A DNA stretch of 64,000 bases from Halictus rubicundus (lineage: Eukaryota > Arthropoda > Insecta > Hymenoptera > Halictidae), in NCBI RefSeq assembly GCF_050948215.1, contig NC_135151.1:13308220-13372219 (forward strand). Reading direction: 5' to 3'. Positions within the stretch are counted from its first letter, which is position 1, and every line of letters begins with the position of its first letter. Under the pieces are notes generated by a model that did not search any database, was not told the origin of the DNA, and saw nothing but the letters and a program-made list of their open reading frames with translations. The translations under genes and the position numbers were made by a program. This document shows, in pieces, positions 46,492 through 57,530 of the stretch.

Positions 46492-47583
46492 GGTCTCCGC
46501 CTCGTTTTATCACGGGGCCCGCGCGGTTGTCAGCACGGTGGGCGGCTGTTATGTCGGGGTTATGGGCAATATTTGTCACGTGTTATCGCCGGCATGCATC
46601 TTAAGCACGGAAAATTAAACGTGTAATCGCGCGGTTATTATCTTGTTAACGGCGGACTCGAGTCGCCGCCTTCGGACCGAACCGATTCCGAACGATCCTC
46701 GAGATACGGCTTAAACGAGCACTTACTGGGCCCTGTTCGGGACCGGTCCCCCCGGCTGTATTTAGCACATTTCGAGCCCGGACAAATTGCTCGTGCGCGT
46801 CGGGGATCTCGAGGAATCCTTCAGCCGAAAGCGGAATCGGCGATCAGCGCCGCGTGACGAAGCGGTATCGTTTAAACCGCCGTAACTCCGGCGAATTTAT
46901 CGGGCCCCTTGAACCGTGATAGCGTTATCGGGCATACTTTCGTATAGCGTTCGGGGCAAGGCCGCATGAAATAATAGCGATAGAATAGATATACTTACTT
47001 TGGTTGCTCGTTTCAGACCGGCGGATTTTATGCATATGGCGCAGAAACAGATAAGAACACTCCCCGCGGATTTATTCGAGACGCTCATTTTCTGATAACG
47101 CCCGTTTAAAATGTAATCCCCCGGATCACGTGGCTAATCTTCGCCTCGACGCTTTCTTATTTTCCCGGTTTCGCTGCTTGAGTTATTTCGTCCGACGGGA
47201 ACGCGCCGCGGAGTGGCCAATAAAATTGCAATATTCTTCGGGGATATAGCGGCGCAGATGTCTTGATAAATTGCCAGCGTGGTTGCTAAATTGAATTGTT
47301 TTGAGATAACCTTTTAGAAGTTCTACGCGAGATGCGGCGTGCTTTGGAATAGTTGGACTGATGATCTTGATGCAGTTGCGGTATGTTTCTATGCATGAAA
47401 TGCAAGAAAGTGCTTGCAGAAAGGAACATGCTTATCTTCTGTGTGCTGCGAAATCAGCCACGATTTTTCTTTATGTTGAGATTGATAAGATTCCGTGAAA
47501 TAGAAATAGAAATTTGCATGAAAATATAAAAAATAGTGATAACCAGACCGCAGATCTCCGTGCAAAGCAAAAGTTCTGTGCAT
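46492..47583. other. Gene-free CpG-rich stretch
   Basis: High CpG density to 47260. At 47393-47445 there is a weak partial resemblance to the start of the dispersed repeat at 47584 (AACATGCTTATCTTCTGTG against AAATGTTTATCTTTTGTG), possibly an old tandem copy. No gene recognised. Confidence 0.4.
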
Positions 47584-47686
47584 GCATTGCGAGAGGCAGG
47601 GGCCAAATAGAAATGTTTATCTTTTGTGAATAATTTTAATATGCTGACGGCAATACATTGGTACATATTCTTAAATTCGTTTAGTC
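47584..47686. repeat. Dispersed repeat, copy 2
   Basis: Colinear with 27271-27373 (see that entry). Both end in TTAAATTCGTTTAGTC. No terminal inverted repeats evident. Confidence 0.72.
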
Positions 47687-48544
47687 TATTCGTTATCTGA
47701 AATTTTACGTATCCAATTCTGCCATAAATGCTTAAAATTCGCAGTGTAGTAATGACAAATGGTTACGAAACATTGATACTTTTCAAAAAGTACATTAATT
47801 CGTTCATTTATCTGTATTAAATAATACCACAATGGAATTATTACAATTTGAATACAAGTATGGTAATATTTTTAAAAAATTAGCCAAGTGGTGCAACAAA
47901 TGATGCTCTATATAACTCGTTCCAGGCAGAATTATTTATATGTAGAACGTATTCAGAGAGTTAAGAAGTCGAACGAAGCTCGGACAATGGAGGTTCAACT
48001 ATACTTATTTTCAATGTGATAGATAATGATGCTTACAGTGTCGATGTAAGTACTCCATAAAAATAAAAGGTATTCGGTGTAGTGCTGTAGAGTGCAATTT
48101 ATACATTGATTTTAACATAAATGCGCCAATCTATTCAAGTAACTATAACAAACGAAAGCAGCCAGCAGTCCTCGCTGTGCATAATAAAACAAATTATGGA
48201 ACATACTCCTAGTCTAATACAATAAAAAAATATGTTAGATATACCAAGGCGAAGGTTAAAGAATCACCGAAAACCATGGTAAATTTATCGAATGGTTAGA
48301 CTCGGAACAAAAATACGCGAATTCGTGGTTGCGAAGGATTACGCAGTCGGTCGGTCGTTCGCCATTCACGAATCCGCGGTCGCAGTATAAATACGTGCGT
48401 GGATCAAAGGGGGCGTAAAGTTTCCGGGTCTGACTGCGAATAGAATCATTCTACTGGTGCGTTACGCACGCATTAGCGGGTAGAAAATATCGCGTTAGCC
48501 CGTAAACAGATTTAGCGACGTTCTACCGGGTCTGAATGGTAACG
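47687..48544. other. Gene-free stretch
   Basis: AT-rich to 48260, CpG-rich after. Nothing supported. Confidence 0.4.
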
Positions 48545-48553
48545 GCGACACGG

Positions 48554-48574
48554 TTCTCTCTCTCTCTCCCTCTC
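48554..48574. repeat. Short CT tract
   Basis: About 20 bp of TCTCTCTC continuing into CCCTCTCCC. Confidence 0.8.
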
Positions 48575-48749
48575 CCGGGCTCGAAAATGTAGCGGGATCC
48601 GTTAATACCGAGGATCGAGAGTCCGCCCCTCCTTCCGAGGAAGACAACGTGATCCGCTGGCAGCACGGTAATTGGAAGGCAGAAAAACGGAGAAAATTAA
48701 TTTGTCGGGCTCAACTCCGGTGGAAACTGTGGAGACAGGTCGTGGCGGC

Positions 48750-48845
48750 AGAGAGAGAGAGAGAGAGGGGGGGGGGGCGAGAAAGAGAGTAAAAGCGAGA
48801 AGATGAGACAGAGTGAGAAGGGTAGAGGAAGAGAGCAGTAAAGAG
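48750..48845. repeat. (GA)8 plus G-run and GA-rich tail
   Basis: GAGAGAGAGAGAGAGA followed by about eleven G residues and then 60 bp of GA-rich, imperfect AGAG-type sequence. Confidence 0.88.
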
Positions 48846-51440
48846 AGAGGGAACGGACAGCCTCCATTGATTATGAGGCAAGGCGAGCGTCGTTAATGGC
48901 TGACGGCGACATTTATCGCGTCAATGGACGTCGAGCGTCTATTCCCACGTGACGACCTCCGTTACTCGCTATAAATATACGTTTCGCGCTTGTATTCTCC
49001 CGTTCTCTTCGCCTCCATCAGCCGCCACTCGCAGCCGCGGCTAAACATTTTCAGAAGCACGTCCTAGCGATCGCCGCTCGCACGGTCCCCGCCTTAATTA
49101 TGTTAATGATGACCCGCCCCGGCTGCCGCGAGAAAGAAAATAATTAAACGATTATGCGGAACGATCTCGTGGAAACGCGCGAATCAGATTGTTCGATTGT
49201 TCGCCACCCGTTTGATCGTGAGAATATCCTTGATTTCATTGAACGGACACCGCGCCGCGCCGGCAGGCTGGAAAATCATTTCACCGGGAACAATTTTTTC
49301 GCAACAACCGGCAGTATTAAAACAGGTTTCTGGGCACAAAGAACGATCGGCAATTTATTTCGCAGGCGTCATAATGGTCGGACACACAAAACCCAGAAAA
49401 TCTTTCATCGTTGTTTTCCGGTTATTTCGGCGGCGGGACCGTTCCGTTTGTTCGGAAAATAGAGCGGGGTGCTTAAAAACGCGAAAATACGTTCGGTCGA
49501 TCCGCGCACAGCTTTTCTTTTATGCAAATATAATTGTTTCAGCGACTCTTTTGGCTTTTCGACACGCAGGCTCGGTATCAAACAATTTGATACCGTTGAA
49601 TCGATGGTTATTCTATTGTAAACTGCAGATAATGGAAGAACAATATTTCATATTTATTCGGCCCCCTCCCCCCTCCCACGCCCCGAAGTTCTACGTTCGT
49701 TGTGTCGGAATTACCGGGGAATTGTACCCCCGGTGATTCAATGATTTCTCTGTCGTGTGCTCGAAGTTCTTGTCAACGTTTTTCGCCGGAACGTCGCTGC
49801 AACGTTACGCACTTGGTACGTACGAACGATGGTGTGATTTATGTTGGAAACATCGACTGGTTAAATTTCAGTTAATTGATGACCGTCGACCGAATTGGTT
49901 TCTTGTTTTGCGTTAACAACGGATATTAGACAGGGCTGTGTGCGCGAGCAATACTAGTCGGGTGATGGTCCGTTGCACTGATTAGTGACAGCCACACCGG
50001 CGAACGAGAACAACCGAAGCTCTAGGTGGCCGGTGACATCGTAAACCAGTCCCAGCGCAATCTGCAACTGCGTTACGTTGCAGTCAGTCGCGGTACAGTG
50101 TGTTTGTGCGACTGTCCGTGTGCACGGTAACAATGTTGCGTCGCTGGCATTGTGGTAAATACGACATTATATCATCAAACATTGGGGACCGTAGTGTATC
50201 CACTGCTGCCTGTTAATTGTTTCAATAAATTGCTGCGTGAAATACGAAAATTACTGCGCACACCAACGGCCTGCCCTTTTTGCGAAATACTCGCCGAATA
50301 TACTCAATTATATCGCCGAAAGATCTGTTGTTGTTTGAAGCAAAAATATTTTCACTCTAATCTGTTTTATTCGACAAGTTTATTTTTGCGCTTGGAAACA
50401 TTTTTCAAATCAGCTGTCAGCAACTAGAGCTCGTTCATTTATCTGTTATTTAGTGAAATAACAATATTGCTAAATACTGCTAAAAGATGCAATGTTATTT
50501 AAAGCAGCAATTTGTACACTTAAACCTGTTTTATTTGGCAGGATTACTATCAATGTTCATTTATTGGGGGTTTTTACGAGATTTGACTATTAACACAGAT
50601 TTCATGAAACCAGAATTTTAGATCTTGAGAGCACCATAACTCTCAGCAATGTTTTCATGTTCCTTCAAAAGGGACAACTGTACTACTTACTAAATGCATA
50701 ATATCTCTTGAAAGGCTAATGTAAAGGGCTGATGATAACGCGTGAGTGGACACTCTTAGTGGACTCAGACAGCCATAGATCAGACCAAGATTACTTAACT
50801 TGTGAGTAAACACTACTAACTTAAGAGTGTTGTAATTCGCTAAGAAAGCCACAAGACTTGAATTTGTACATGAAAGACATAAATTAATTATTCAGGGATT
50901 GAAAGAAAGAATTTCCTGCAGTGATATAATTAAATTTGGTTTAAATTTCAGAGTAAAAATGCGATGGGGTGTTGTAATTCGCGAAGAAAGTGGCAAGAAC
51001 GAAAGCAAACCGAACGACAGGGTAGTTTAACAAGTATTCGAGGCCTCACAGGTATAAATTGAATTCTCCGACGCACAACAAACTTTAATTCAAGCCCGCG
51101 CGTGTTCTACGGAGCGCGAGGAGTGTCTGAAGGGGTGAACCGGAAAATGTTCGTCACCTAATTTCTTTCTGGAGCGTTCATCATCTTACGTTATTCCGGG
51201 GACGCGTCACGGTACGAGCGGACAGTCCCAGCTGCCGCCAGAATTTTTCTAGCTCGGTCTTACCGAGGCGGGCGATGCGTAACGATGCTACAGTAATTAA
51301 AACCAACCCCCTTTCGCTGCCCCGGCGCGCTATCCACCCCGCTTTCTGCCCGTCGCCGGAGCTCGTTGGACGGTACGCGCCGACGGTTTTTAATTGAAAA
51401 AATTTCCAAGCCAACTTTTTTACGGACGGCAACGGTGCCC
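48846..51440. other. Gene-free stretch with weak promoter-like sites
   Basis: CpG-rich 48880-49830, mixed 49900-50130, AT-rich 50130-50960. TATAAATA at 48971 and a TCAGTC motif at 50092 resemble arthropod core-promoter elements, but neither has supporting context. GGTGTTGTAATTCGCGAAGA at 50972 is nearly repeated at 50827 (GAGTGTTGTAATTCGCTAAG), a short direct duplication 146 bp apart. A 179-codon frame at 49197-49736 (+) shows no motif. Confidence 0.35.
49662..49684 (-). other. G-quadruplex-type motif, minus strand
   Basis: C-runs on the + strand, CCCCC-T-CCCCCC-T-CCC-ACG-CCCC, give four G-runs with loops of 1-3 bases on the minus strand. Confidence 0.8.
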
Positions 51441-51441
51441 G

Positions 51442-51503
51442 GTGCTGCTGCTGCTGCTGCTGCTAGTGGTGGTGGTGGTGGTGTTGGTGTTGGTGTTGGT
51501 GGT
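51442..51503. repeat. Compound trinucleotide repeat (CTG)n(GTG)n
   Basis: Eight CTG/GCT units at 51442-51465, then TAG, then about six GTG units merging into GTGTTG units. The + frame reads Ala-runs then Gly/Val-runs, the minus strand His-runs; both are composition artefacts. Confidence 0.95.
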
Positions 51504-52984
51504 GCCGCCTTTCACGCGGACCAGGAGACTTTCCCAGGGAATGCGCGAGCGCACGGCCTTCAATTAAAAAACAATAACTGTCGGGGCACGAACGTGCCGC
51601 CGAATATTGTCCGATTCTGTTGGCGTTCGCTGAACTCCGGATCGAAAGCGAAATAAACAATCCCTGCGAAGTTCTAAGGCCAAGACGAGGAACGTGTTCG
51701 GATCCAGACGAGGTTCGTGCTTGTTCCTGAACAGTTCTACAACACAATTGATCACGCAATTGCGAGCTTGGTTTGTGTACATATGTAGCTGGAAAAATTT
51801 TACTATGATATCATTCCTTGGAAATGAAAATTGTCTCGGTGAAATGTTTCTTCGAACCGTACACAGCTCTGGAATATTTCAATTCTGGAATATATAAAAA
51901 ACATTATAGTGTTGTTATACCAGGCTGTTGCCACCCACCAGTAATTATGTAAAGCTACAAAATGGTCAGATAAACTCTCTTAGCCCTTAACGAACGGTTT
52001 CCAACGCAAAAGAATTAGTTAATTCCTCGAATCCCTGTCCATGTAGATTGAAATAGTTACATTTAGGGTGGGGGCTTATTCATATGCGCTAGCGGATTAG
52101 TATAGTCCCATAAAGGTAAGCAATTTTGTATCTTGTATCTTCGTCATACCGGATGATAACTTTGTTACGGAAACATAAGAGGATTTTCGGTGAGAATTGA
52201 AAATTGTCGAAAAGTGCGCAACACGTTCATGGCGGAAGCGAAACTCATTTTTATTGCGATATATGGGAATAAACGAAAATGCAGAAGGGTTGAAGCAACA
52301 TCCGCTGTGATGAACTTTATCCTGCTAGTTTCGGTGTCATCGACGACGTTACTATGATTTCGCGGCAATTCCGGGGATTGATATTCGACGCTTCGCGTCA
52401 TTTTTATTCAATTGTTTCGCGGTGCTTCGCGGCGTGCGTGGGAGGAGATCGTCCGAGGGTGGCGGAGGGGGTAAATTTCAGAATGCAAAACACGGACACG
52501 AAAAAGTCGTTCAGTGGATTAAAGTTAACTGGCGTGAATCGTATCGATCGCATGGCTTCGTTCGACTGTAATCCGGTTTCTGCTGAACAACGCGGCACAC
52601 CCGGTGACTCGTATTTCAAGAGAGAAACGAACCGCGTTCCGAGCACGACGACCGTGATAAAATCGGCCGTAACGACGGAGCCCCCTATTCCCCCATATCA
52701 ATCCCATGAGCGAACAAGAGCCGGCAACGCGGTGGTGCTTCGTAAAACACCCGATGACAATCAACGCCGGCACCCGCGGACTTGGCTTTAATGGTTCCGC
52801 GTTGCGGCGTCTACCGCGGACGACGTAACGACTCGCCTGAAAAATCGATCGAGACTACCCTCCTGTCTAACCCTCCTTTCTTCCAGATTTCATAAAACGA
52901 CCGTTGGGTCTAGGTCCGCGGGCGAAACGATCGCTGGTCCAATCGATATGCGAGACACCAGACTCCAGTCATTGTTCGACGGAG
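51504..52984. other. Gene-free stretch
   Basis: CpG-rich to 51720 and 52330-52830, AT-rich between. A 145-codon frame at 52354-52791 (+), with two open minus-strand frames over it, lacks any recognisable domain. Nothing supported. Confidence 0.4.
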
Positions 52985-52994
52985 GACTCAGTCT

Positions 52995-53610
52995 GATACC
53001 TTGTCCTGGACCAGGGGAACGAAATTTAAAGTATTTCCTCTCTTTCGTAGATTGTTGATCAGATTACCCGAGGATACAGTGCAACAGACAACATGAAGCT
53101 CAGGTTAGACCACAGGCTTCTGATTGATACCTTGTCTTCGACCAAGGAAACAAAATTTAACCATTTGCATCACTTCGTAGATTGTTGATCAGATTACGTG
53201 AGGATGTAGTGCAAAGGATGATGCGTAACACAAGTTTGAAGAAGGATTCGGATCAATACCTTGTCTTGGATCGAGGAAACAATATTCAAAGTATTTTCAC
53301 TTCTCGATTCATTCCTGATTACATTAAGCGAGGACGCAATGCAACAGACAACACGGAGAAGACGTCAATTTTTAGCGAAGGATTCGGATTAACACCTTGT
53401 TCTGGACCAAAGACAAAACATAAAGTATCTACGCCCTTCCTTCGATTGTCGATTAGATTATGTGAGACAACATCAGATAGATGCCATAGTTCAGAAAAGC
53501 ATTCAAAACCGATACCTTGTTGTGGACCAAAGAAACGAAACTTAAAATCTTTTCACTTTTCCACAAATTGTTCAATAGATAACGCGAAGAAGCAATCCAA
53601 AGAACAATAG
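52995..53610 (+). repeat. Diverged tandem array, five ~130 bp units
   Basis: Unit starts at 52995, 53126, 53255, 53391 and 53511 (spacings 131, 129, 136, 120). Each starts with a variant of GATACCTTGTCYTGGACCAA, then ACGAAATTTAAAGTATTT-like sequence, then TTCGTAGATTGTTGATCAG and an ATTACGTGAGGA-type segment with GTGCAACAGACAACA. Divergence is high, so the array is old. A 142-codon frame spans units 2-5 (53182-53610), but unit lengths are not all multiples of three and the repeat phase changes between units, so coding is unlikely. Confidence 0.88.
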
Positions 53611-54118
53611 AATATCATGAAGAGAACTTTCAGGATCCACTGGAGGTGTCCTCTCAAGGTACCCCTGAGTAGCTGTCGAAAGCTACTCAAAAAGATCCGA
53701 AGAGAAAGTAGTCAAACGTGACCACAGGTCTGCAATGAAAATCATTCTAGAAGATTGGAGATTCGCAACTTACGAGATCAATGCAGAATCCCTTGAGGGC
53801 CCACAAAGACAGCTTTTCAAACAACCTTGAACGTCTCAGGAAACCTCAAATCTTCTTCGTGGGTAGAAGTACGAGAACTCTACTGACAGACAACCAGCAG
53901 CAGAGATGCAAGCAATGTGTATGCAAGTTAGCATTATTTGCAGCGTACCGAAGCCATTGCCAGGGAGAATGAGCTACAATCTCGACTCAGTTTCAGAGCG
54001 AGCTACAACAAGAATGGAAATTTGCGTAAAAGTCCACAGTTCAATTAGGAGTTTGCGTTCCGTCGCGCAAAAGGGCCGGCGATCTTCGCCGGTGAAGCAT
54101 GATTCAGACATCGAAAAG
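53611..54118 (+). other. CpG-poor island ending in a perfect 5' splice-site match
   Basis: Together with the preceding tandem array this forms about 1.1 kb of mostly low-CpG DNA inside a CpG-rich region. CpG returns only in the last 150 bp. It ends in AAAAG followed by GTGAGT at 54119-54124, which fits the donor consensus AAG/GTRAGT. It could be an exon of a long noncoding RNA. A transcription start and an acceptor were not identified. Confidence 0.25.
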
Positions 54119-54124
54119 GTGAGT

Positions 54125-54291
54125 CGTGTTTCCCGAAGATAAGGTTTTAAGGACTTAATCCAGCGGGGCGAAAGGGAACAGTGGACAAGGGAAACGGAGG
54201 ACAATCGGAATAGATTCTTCGGTAATTTACGTTACGGCTGGGGATCGTGCGGCACGGATTAATTCGAAGAGAGAGGGAGAAGGAGAGCGAG
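54125..54291. other. GA-rich approach to the AT microsatellite
   Basis: Purine-rich near 54270-54291, otherwise featureless. Confidence 0.4.
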
Positions 54292-54314
54292 ATATATATA
54301 TATATATATATATA
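54292..54314. repeat. (AT)n dinucleotide microsatellite
   Basis: About 11 AT units following a GA-rich segment. Confidence 0.93.
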
Positions 54315-55753
54315 GGACCGGCCGGAGCAACGGGATGCGAAACGAAGCGAAAAAACGAAACCGAAAGGTCACGGGGCCAGTAAACGCGACACAAACGCCC
54401 GGCAAGCCAGAATTTATTCCCCGCGGCGAGTGATTTAGGATCAACCACGACTCGTCGCATCGATGAATTATGATGTGGTACCCGCCACGACGAAATCGTT
54501 CTGTTATTAAGTGACAGGCTACAAGTATGCGCTCTTAGGAAATTTATCGACGTGACTGTGAACGTGGAAACTGCCCCGGCGCGATGAAAAACGTTTGCTT
54601 CTGGTGACTCCGCTTAATTCTAGGACGAGGAGGAAAGTTTAATCGTGTCCAGTCTGAGACGAATTTATTTTCATGCCCAGGTGTAACACCGCGACCAACG
54701 CTATTCCCGGACGAAATGGCGCTTCTTCTCCATTGAAACTCAAATATTTTAAACGATCCATAAATATGCAAAATAGGTCATGTTCTCTAAACCATTGCTT
54801 TGCATAAATCCGCAGCAGCAATTTAAAATATCCTGAATGGCTTCTAACTTCTGTGTTTCCTTTATTTTTCTGCTTATTTTTGAGACTTGTCGCTTGTCAA
54901 AATTGATTCGTCGCGTTCCAACGTTGTTCAATAAACTGTCCGATTTTTAAAAAATGCAGCATGAAACGTCCTCAGGCCAACCACTTAACCAATAACCTAG
55001 TCGGTTGATCTACCACCGGGCAAAGTGCTTGATTCCCCTAAATCACCATCGGGTAGCGTGCCAGACATAATGATACAAGCCTCCCCAAAAACCGGGCGAC
55101 AATTGATGCTCGTATTAGCCGGTTCTCCGGCCGGAGGATTTGCCTGTCGGGTCTTTTATTTTTCCTCGTTGGCACACGGGGCCGCGCAGGATGATCCGAC
55201 GTGCGAAGATCGATGATGGCGGCGCGTGGCGAATGATCTCGCGCGTCAATTGACCGGCGGCATCGCCAGCGAATTTATCGCGTTTACACGGGGGATATCC
55301 CCGCGGCTTTTCATCGGAGCCGGGAAGTGTGCCAGGGCAAAAAGCTGTCCTAAGCCGCGGAGCCGTCCCCTTCGTTCATCGGCGAAAATTGTAATTCGCG
55401 AGGTACCGAGCGGTGTCCGCTCGACGGGTGACAAATACCAGGCCGCTCCGGCTAAATGAAATATTTATACAGCCCGCGTTTACGGGTCGGGTCGAATATT
55501 GTTTAATTTACGACGCGGATCTACGGCCAGCCGAGGTCAGAGTACATCGTCTATTCGCGGCAGGAATATTTGGGTCAGAATGCGCGGTTATTATTTCTTC
55601 GTGACAAATAGACGCGGTGCCACCGACAAACAACCCTCACCAAATCTTTACTTAACGCGTTAGGCCACTGGAACCATCTCGAAGAGATTGGCGATTTTCG
55701 TACGCGTATTGTCAGGAATTTAAATGTTCGAAATTGAAGCTTTCTGCTCGACT
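54315..55753. other. Gene-free stretch
   Basis: CpG-rich at both ends, AT-rich around 54760-54960. Short overlapping frames only; nothing recognised. Confidence 0.4.
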
Positions 55754-55756
55754 TTA

Positions 55757-56067
55757 GGCCCGCTACACACATCCGTTGTTTCAACGTGCGGCGACTGTGC
55801 GGTACCGGAATTGCGGTTCGGTTGAAAGGCGTCCACTTGCGTTTGTTTAACGTGCGGCGTCTGCGATTTTCACCGCGTTTTCTACTTCTATTGACGATGG
55901 AGGTGTCCCCAAAAAAGCGTAGAGTATTTGCCTATTTTGTATATAAATGCTATTGTTGCAAACAAAGAAGATTTTTTTGGACACGAATGAAAAAGAACAT
56001 CAAAGAGAGTATCAGTCGTCAACGTGCACTGGACCGCTACAATGAAAGAGAACTCGAAGAATTATAA
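55757..56067 (+). mobile_element. Possible 5' end of a PIF/Harbinger element
   Basis: TTA at 55754-55756 (a 3 bp TTA/TAA target is usual for this class) is followed by GGCCCGCTACACAC, a tip style common in Harbinger elements. Two subterminal repeats AACGTGCGGCG lie at 55783-55793 and 55849-55859. A frame starting ATG at 55897 encodes 56 residues, opening MEVSPKKRRVFAYFVYKCY and continuing Lys/Arg-rich with a Phe-Phe-Trp segment. This loosely resembles the N-terminus of Harbinger-encoded proteins. It ends in a stop at 56065-56067. No right end was found. A short unrelated ORF cannot be excluded. Confidence 0.3.
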
Positions 56068-56562
56068 AATTCTCAATTGATGTGTAATAACGTGCAATCG
56101 AGATTACAGCTTGAGGAAACGGTGCCCCGTTTCAGAGTTAAACACCGATCGACCGTAGGTGTCTTCGGTTCGAGGGCCTGGCAGAGGGGCTGTCGGAGAA
56201 GGGAAGGACAGGTGGGCGTAGATCGAACGAGTAAATCCTCGGCGACGAGGCGACAACGTGTTCACGTGGAAAGTAAAGGAAAGTGGTTCGCTCCGCGGCG
56301 GTTGTACGAGCCACGGGAAACGACTCCGGCTGCATCTTCCCGCGTAGTCAGTCCCTTAACCCGCCGGCTTAGCGCAAGAGTTCCGCAGGATAGATTGCTT
56401 TAATTTAAGTGGAGTTAGGCTAGTGCATCTCCGTTACACACTCTGCGAGTTAGGTTATGGGCCGAACGAACCCGCGTCTCGGTTCGGCTTAATTCGACCC
56501 TCCCAGGAACCCCCGACCAACCCCCGTCACGCTTTCTCTCCCTTTCTCGGGCTTTTCTCTTG
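56068..56562. other. Gene-free stretch
   Basis: CpG-rich with a 108-codon frame at 56077-56403 (+) and an overlapping minus-strand frame; no motif. Confidence 0.4.
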
Positions 56563-56590
56563 CCCCCCCTACACCCCCTCCCTACGTCCC
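56563..56590 (-). other. G-quadruplex-type motif, minus strand
   Basis: On the + strand CCCCCCC-TACA-CCCCC-T-CCC-TACGT-CCC within a 100 bp polypyrimidine tract. The minus strand therefore has four G-runs with short loops. Confidence 0.75.
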
Positions 56591-56821
56591 TGTCTTTCCC
56601 CCCTCCCGGTTGCCGCTATCTCTGTCCCGCGACTCCCAGGCTTAACCCCAGATTAGTCGTACACTTGCGCAAGCCGGGTAGAAGTGGAAGTTCCTGGATC
56701 ACCGCGTATCTACTCCTGCCGTCGAGGCAGAATCGAATCCTGGCCGACTGCAGTATCCGCATCCACTCGACCCCCACTTCGGAATCCGGCAGCTATCGCG
56801 GTTATGTCCTCCACCCTCTCT

Positions 56822-56826
<5 letters not shown>

Positions 56827-56864
<38 letters not shown>
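56827..56864. repeat. (CT)n microsatellite
   Basis: About 38 bp of CT, ending CTTTC. Open frames on both strands here (56560-57202) are repeat-driven. Confidence 0.95.
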
Positions 56865-56866
<2 letters not shown>

Positions 56867-57429
56867 GTTCGGTCTCTCCAGGCACGGCCGTTTCCGCTTC
56901 TTGTTTGCCTCCTCGTTCTGACGCCGGTCGTCAGCGGCCACTTGGATAACTCGACGCCAATTTGCGGAACGGGTTTGCGGAGATGGATACGCTCCGGATA
57001 GCTTGAAAATAATCTTCGTGCGCGCTACCCGAAGGGTAGACTCCCTACCCAGCTCGTTCCATCTCGCCTCCCCTTCGCCCCGTCTAGCAGACTCGGGGAT
57101 GCGATTACAAGACATTGATTCATTTAGCGGTTGCCCGGCTGGAATTGGGGGATCCGACGCTTCGAAAGTTTCCACGATCGGACCCGTCCGTTTACCCGCC
57201 AAAATCGCGGCCGTTACACGCGCCCACGCGATGAAATTGGCGTGTACGGTAATGCCTCAATATGTGGGAAACAGATGTACGCGATACTTCGTAAGAATTT
57301 CTCCTCACTACACTTTGAGGGGCCTAGAAGCTGTATCACTGAAAGCTGTACCTTTATGTTTAAGACGAACTCAATCGTGAAACTTTTTTGCTGGTAATTG
57401 TTTGTTTAGGAAGCTTTCACTAACACATT
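56865..57429. other. Gene-free stretch
   Basis: CpG-rich to 57250, then AT-rich. Nothing supported. Confidence 0.4.
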
Positions 57430-57478
57430 CCTCACATTTTCCTTATAAAAATGACACCAAACATGACGTGATTCGAAG
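57430..57478. repeat. Block shared with the pogo/Tigger-like MITE interior
   Basis: CACATTTTCCTTATAAAAAT and GACACCAAACATGACGTGAT align with 23145-23190 (TATTTTTCTTATTAAAATGA, CACCAAGCACGATATAAT) in the same orientation. At 57507-57530 there follows a tip-like sequence TAGTAGAGCCTCGATTATCC continuing GAAC, typical of Tigger terminal repeats, pointing right. Its opposite end was not found. Confidence 0.6.
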
Positions 57479-57530
57479 CACATATGCTTCTTTAATTCTC
57501 GATTTAGTAGAGCCTCGATTATCCGAACTG

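Noticed and set aside
46131..46604. 157-codon frame whose first ~60 residues look fairly protein-like
   Set aside because: The rest is poly-Leu from the TTC repeat plus CpG-rich noise; a donor-like GTGAGT lies inside the first part. Kept only as a possible exon island.
48969..49020. TATA-box promoter at TATAAATA
   Set aside because: No initiator at the expected spacing and no downstream coding sequence.
49197..49736. 179-codon open frame
   Set aside because: CpG-rich DNA with a second overlapping frame (49154-49462) in another phase; no recognisable motif or signal.
53182..53610. 142-codon frame across the tandem array
   Set aside because: The repeat phase changes between units because unit lengths are 129, 136 and 120, so the peptide repeat is not maintained.
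56699..57202. 167-codon minus-strand frame
   Set aside because: Its centre is the CT/GA microsatellite read as Arg-Glu repeats, with further open frames on the other strand.
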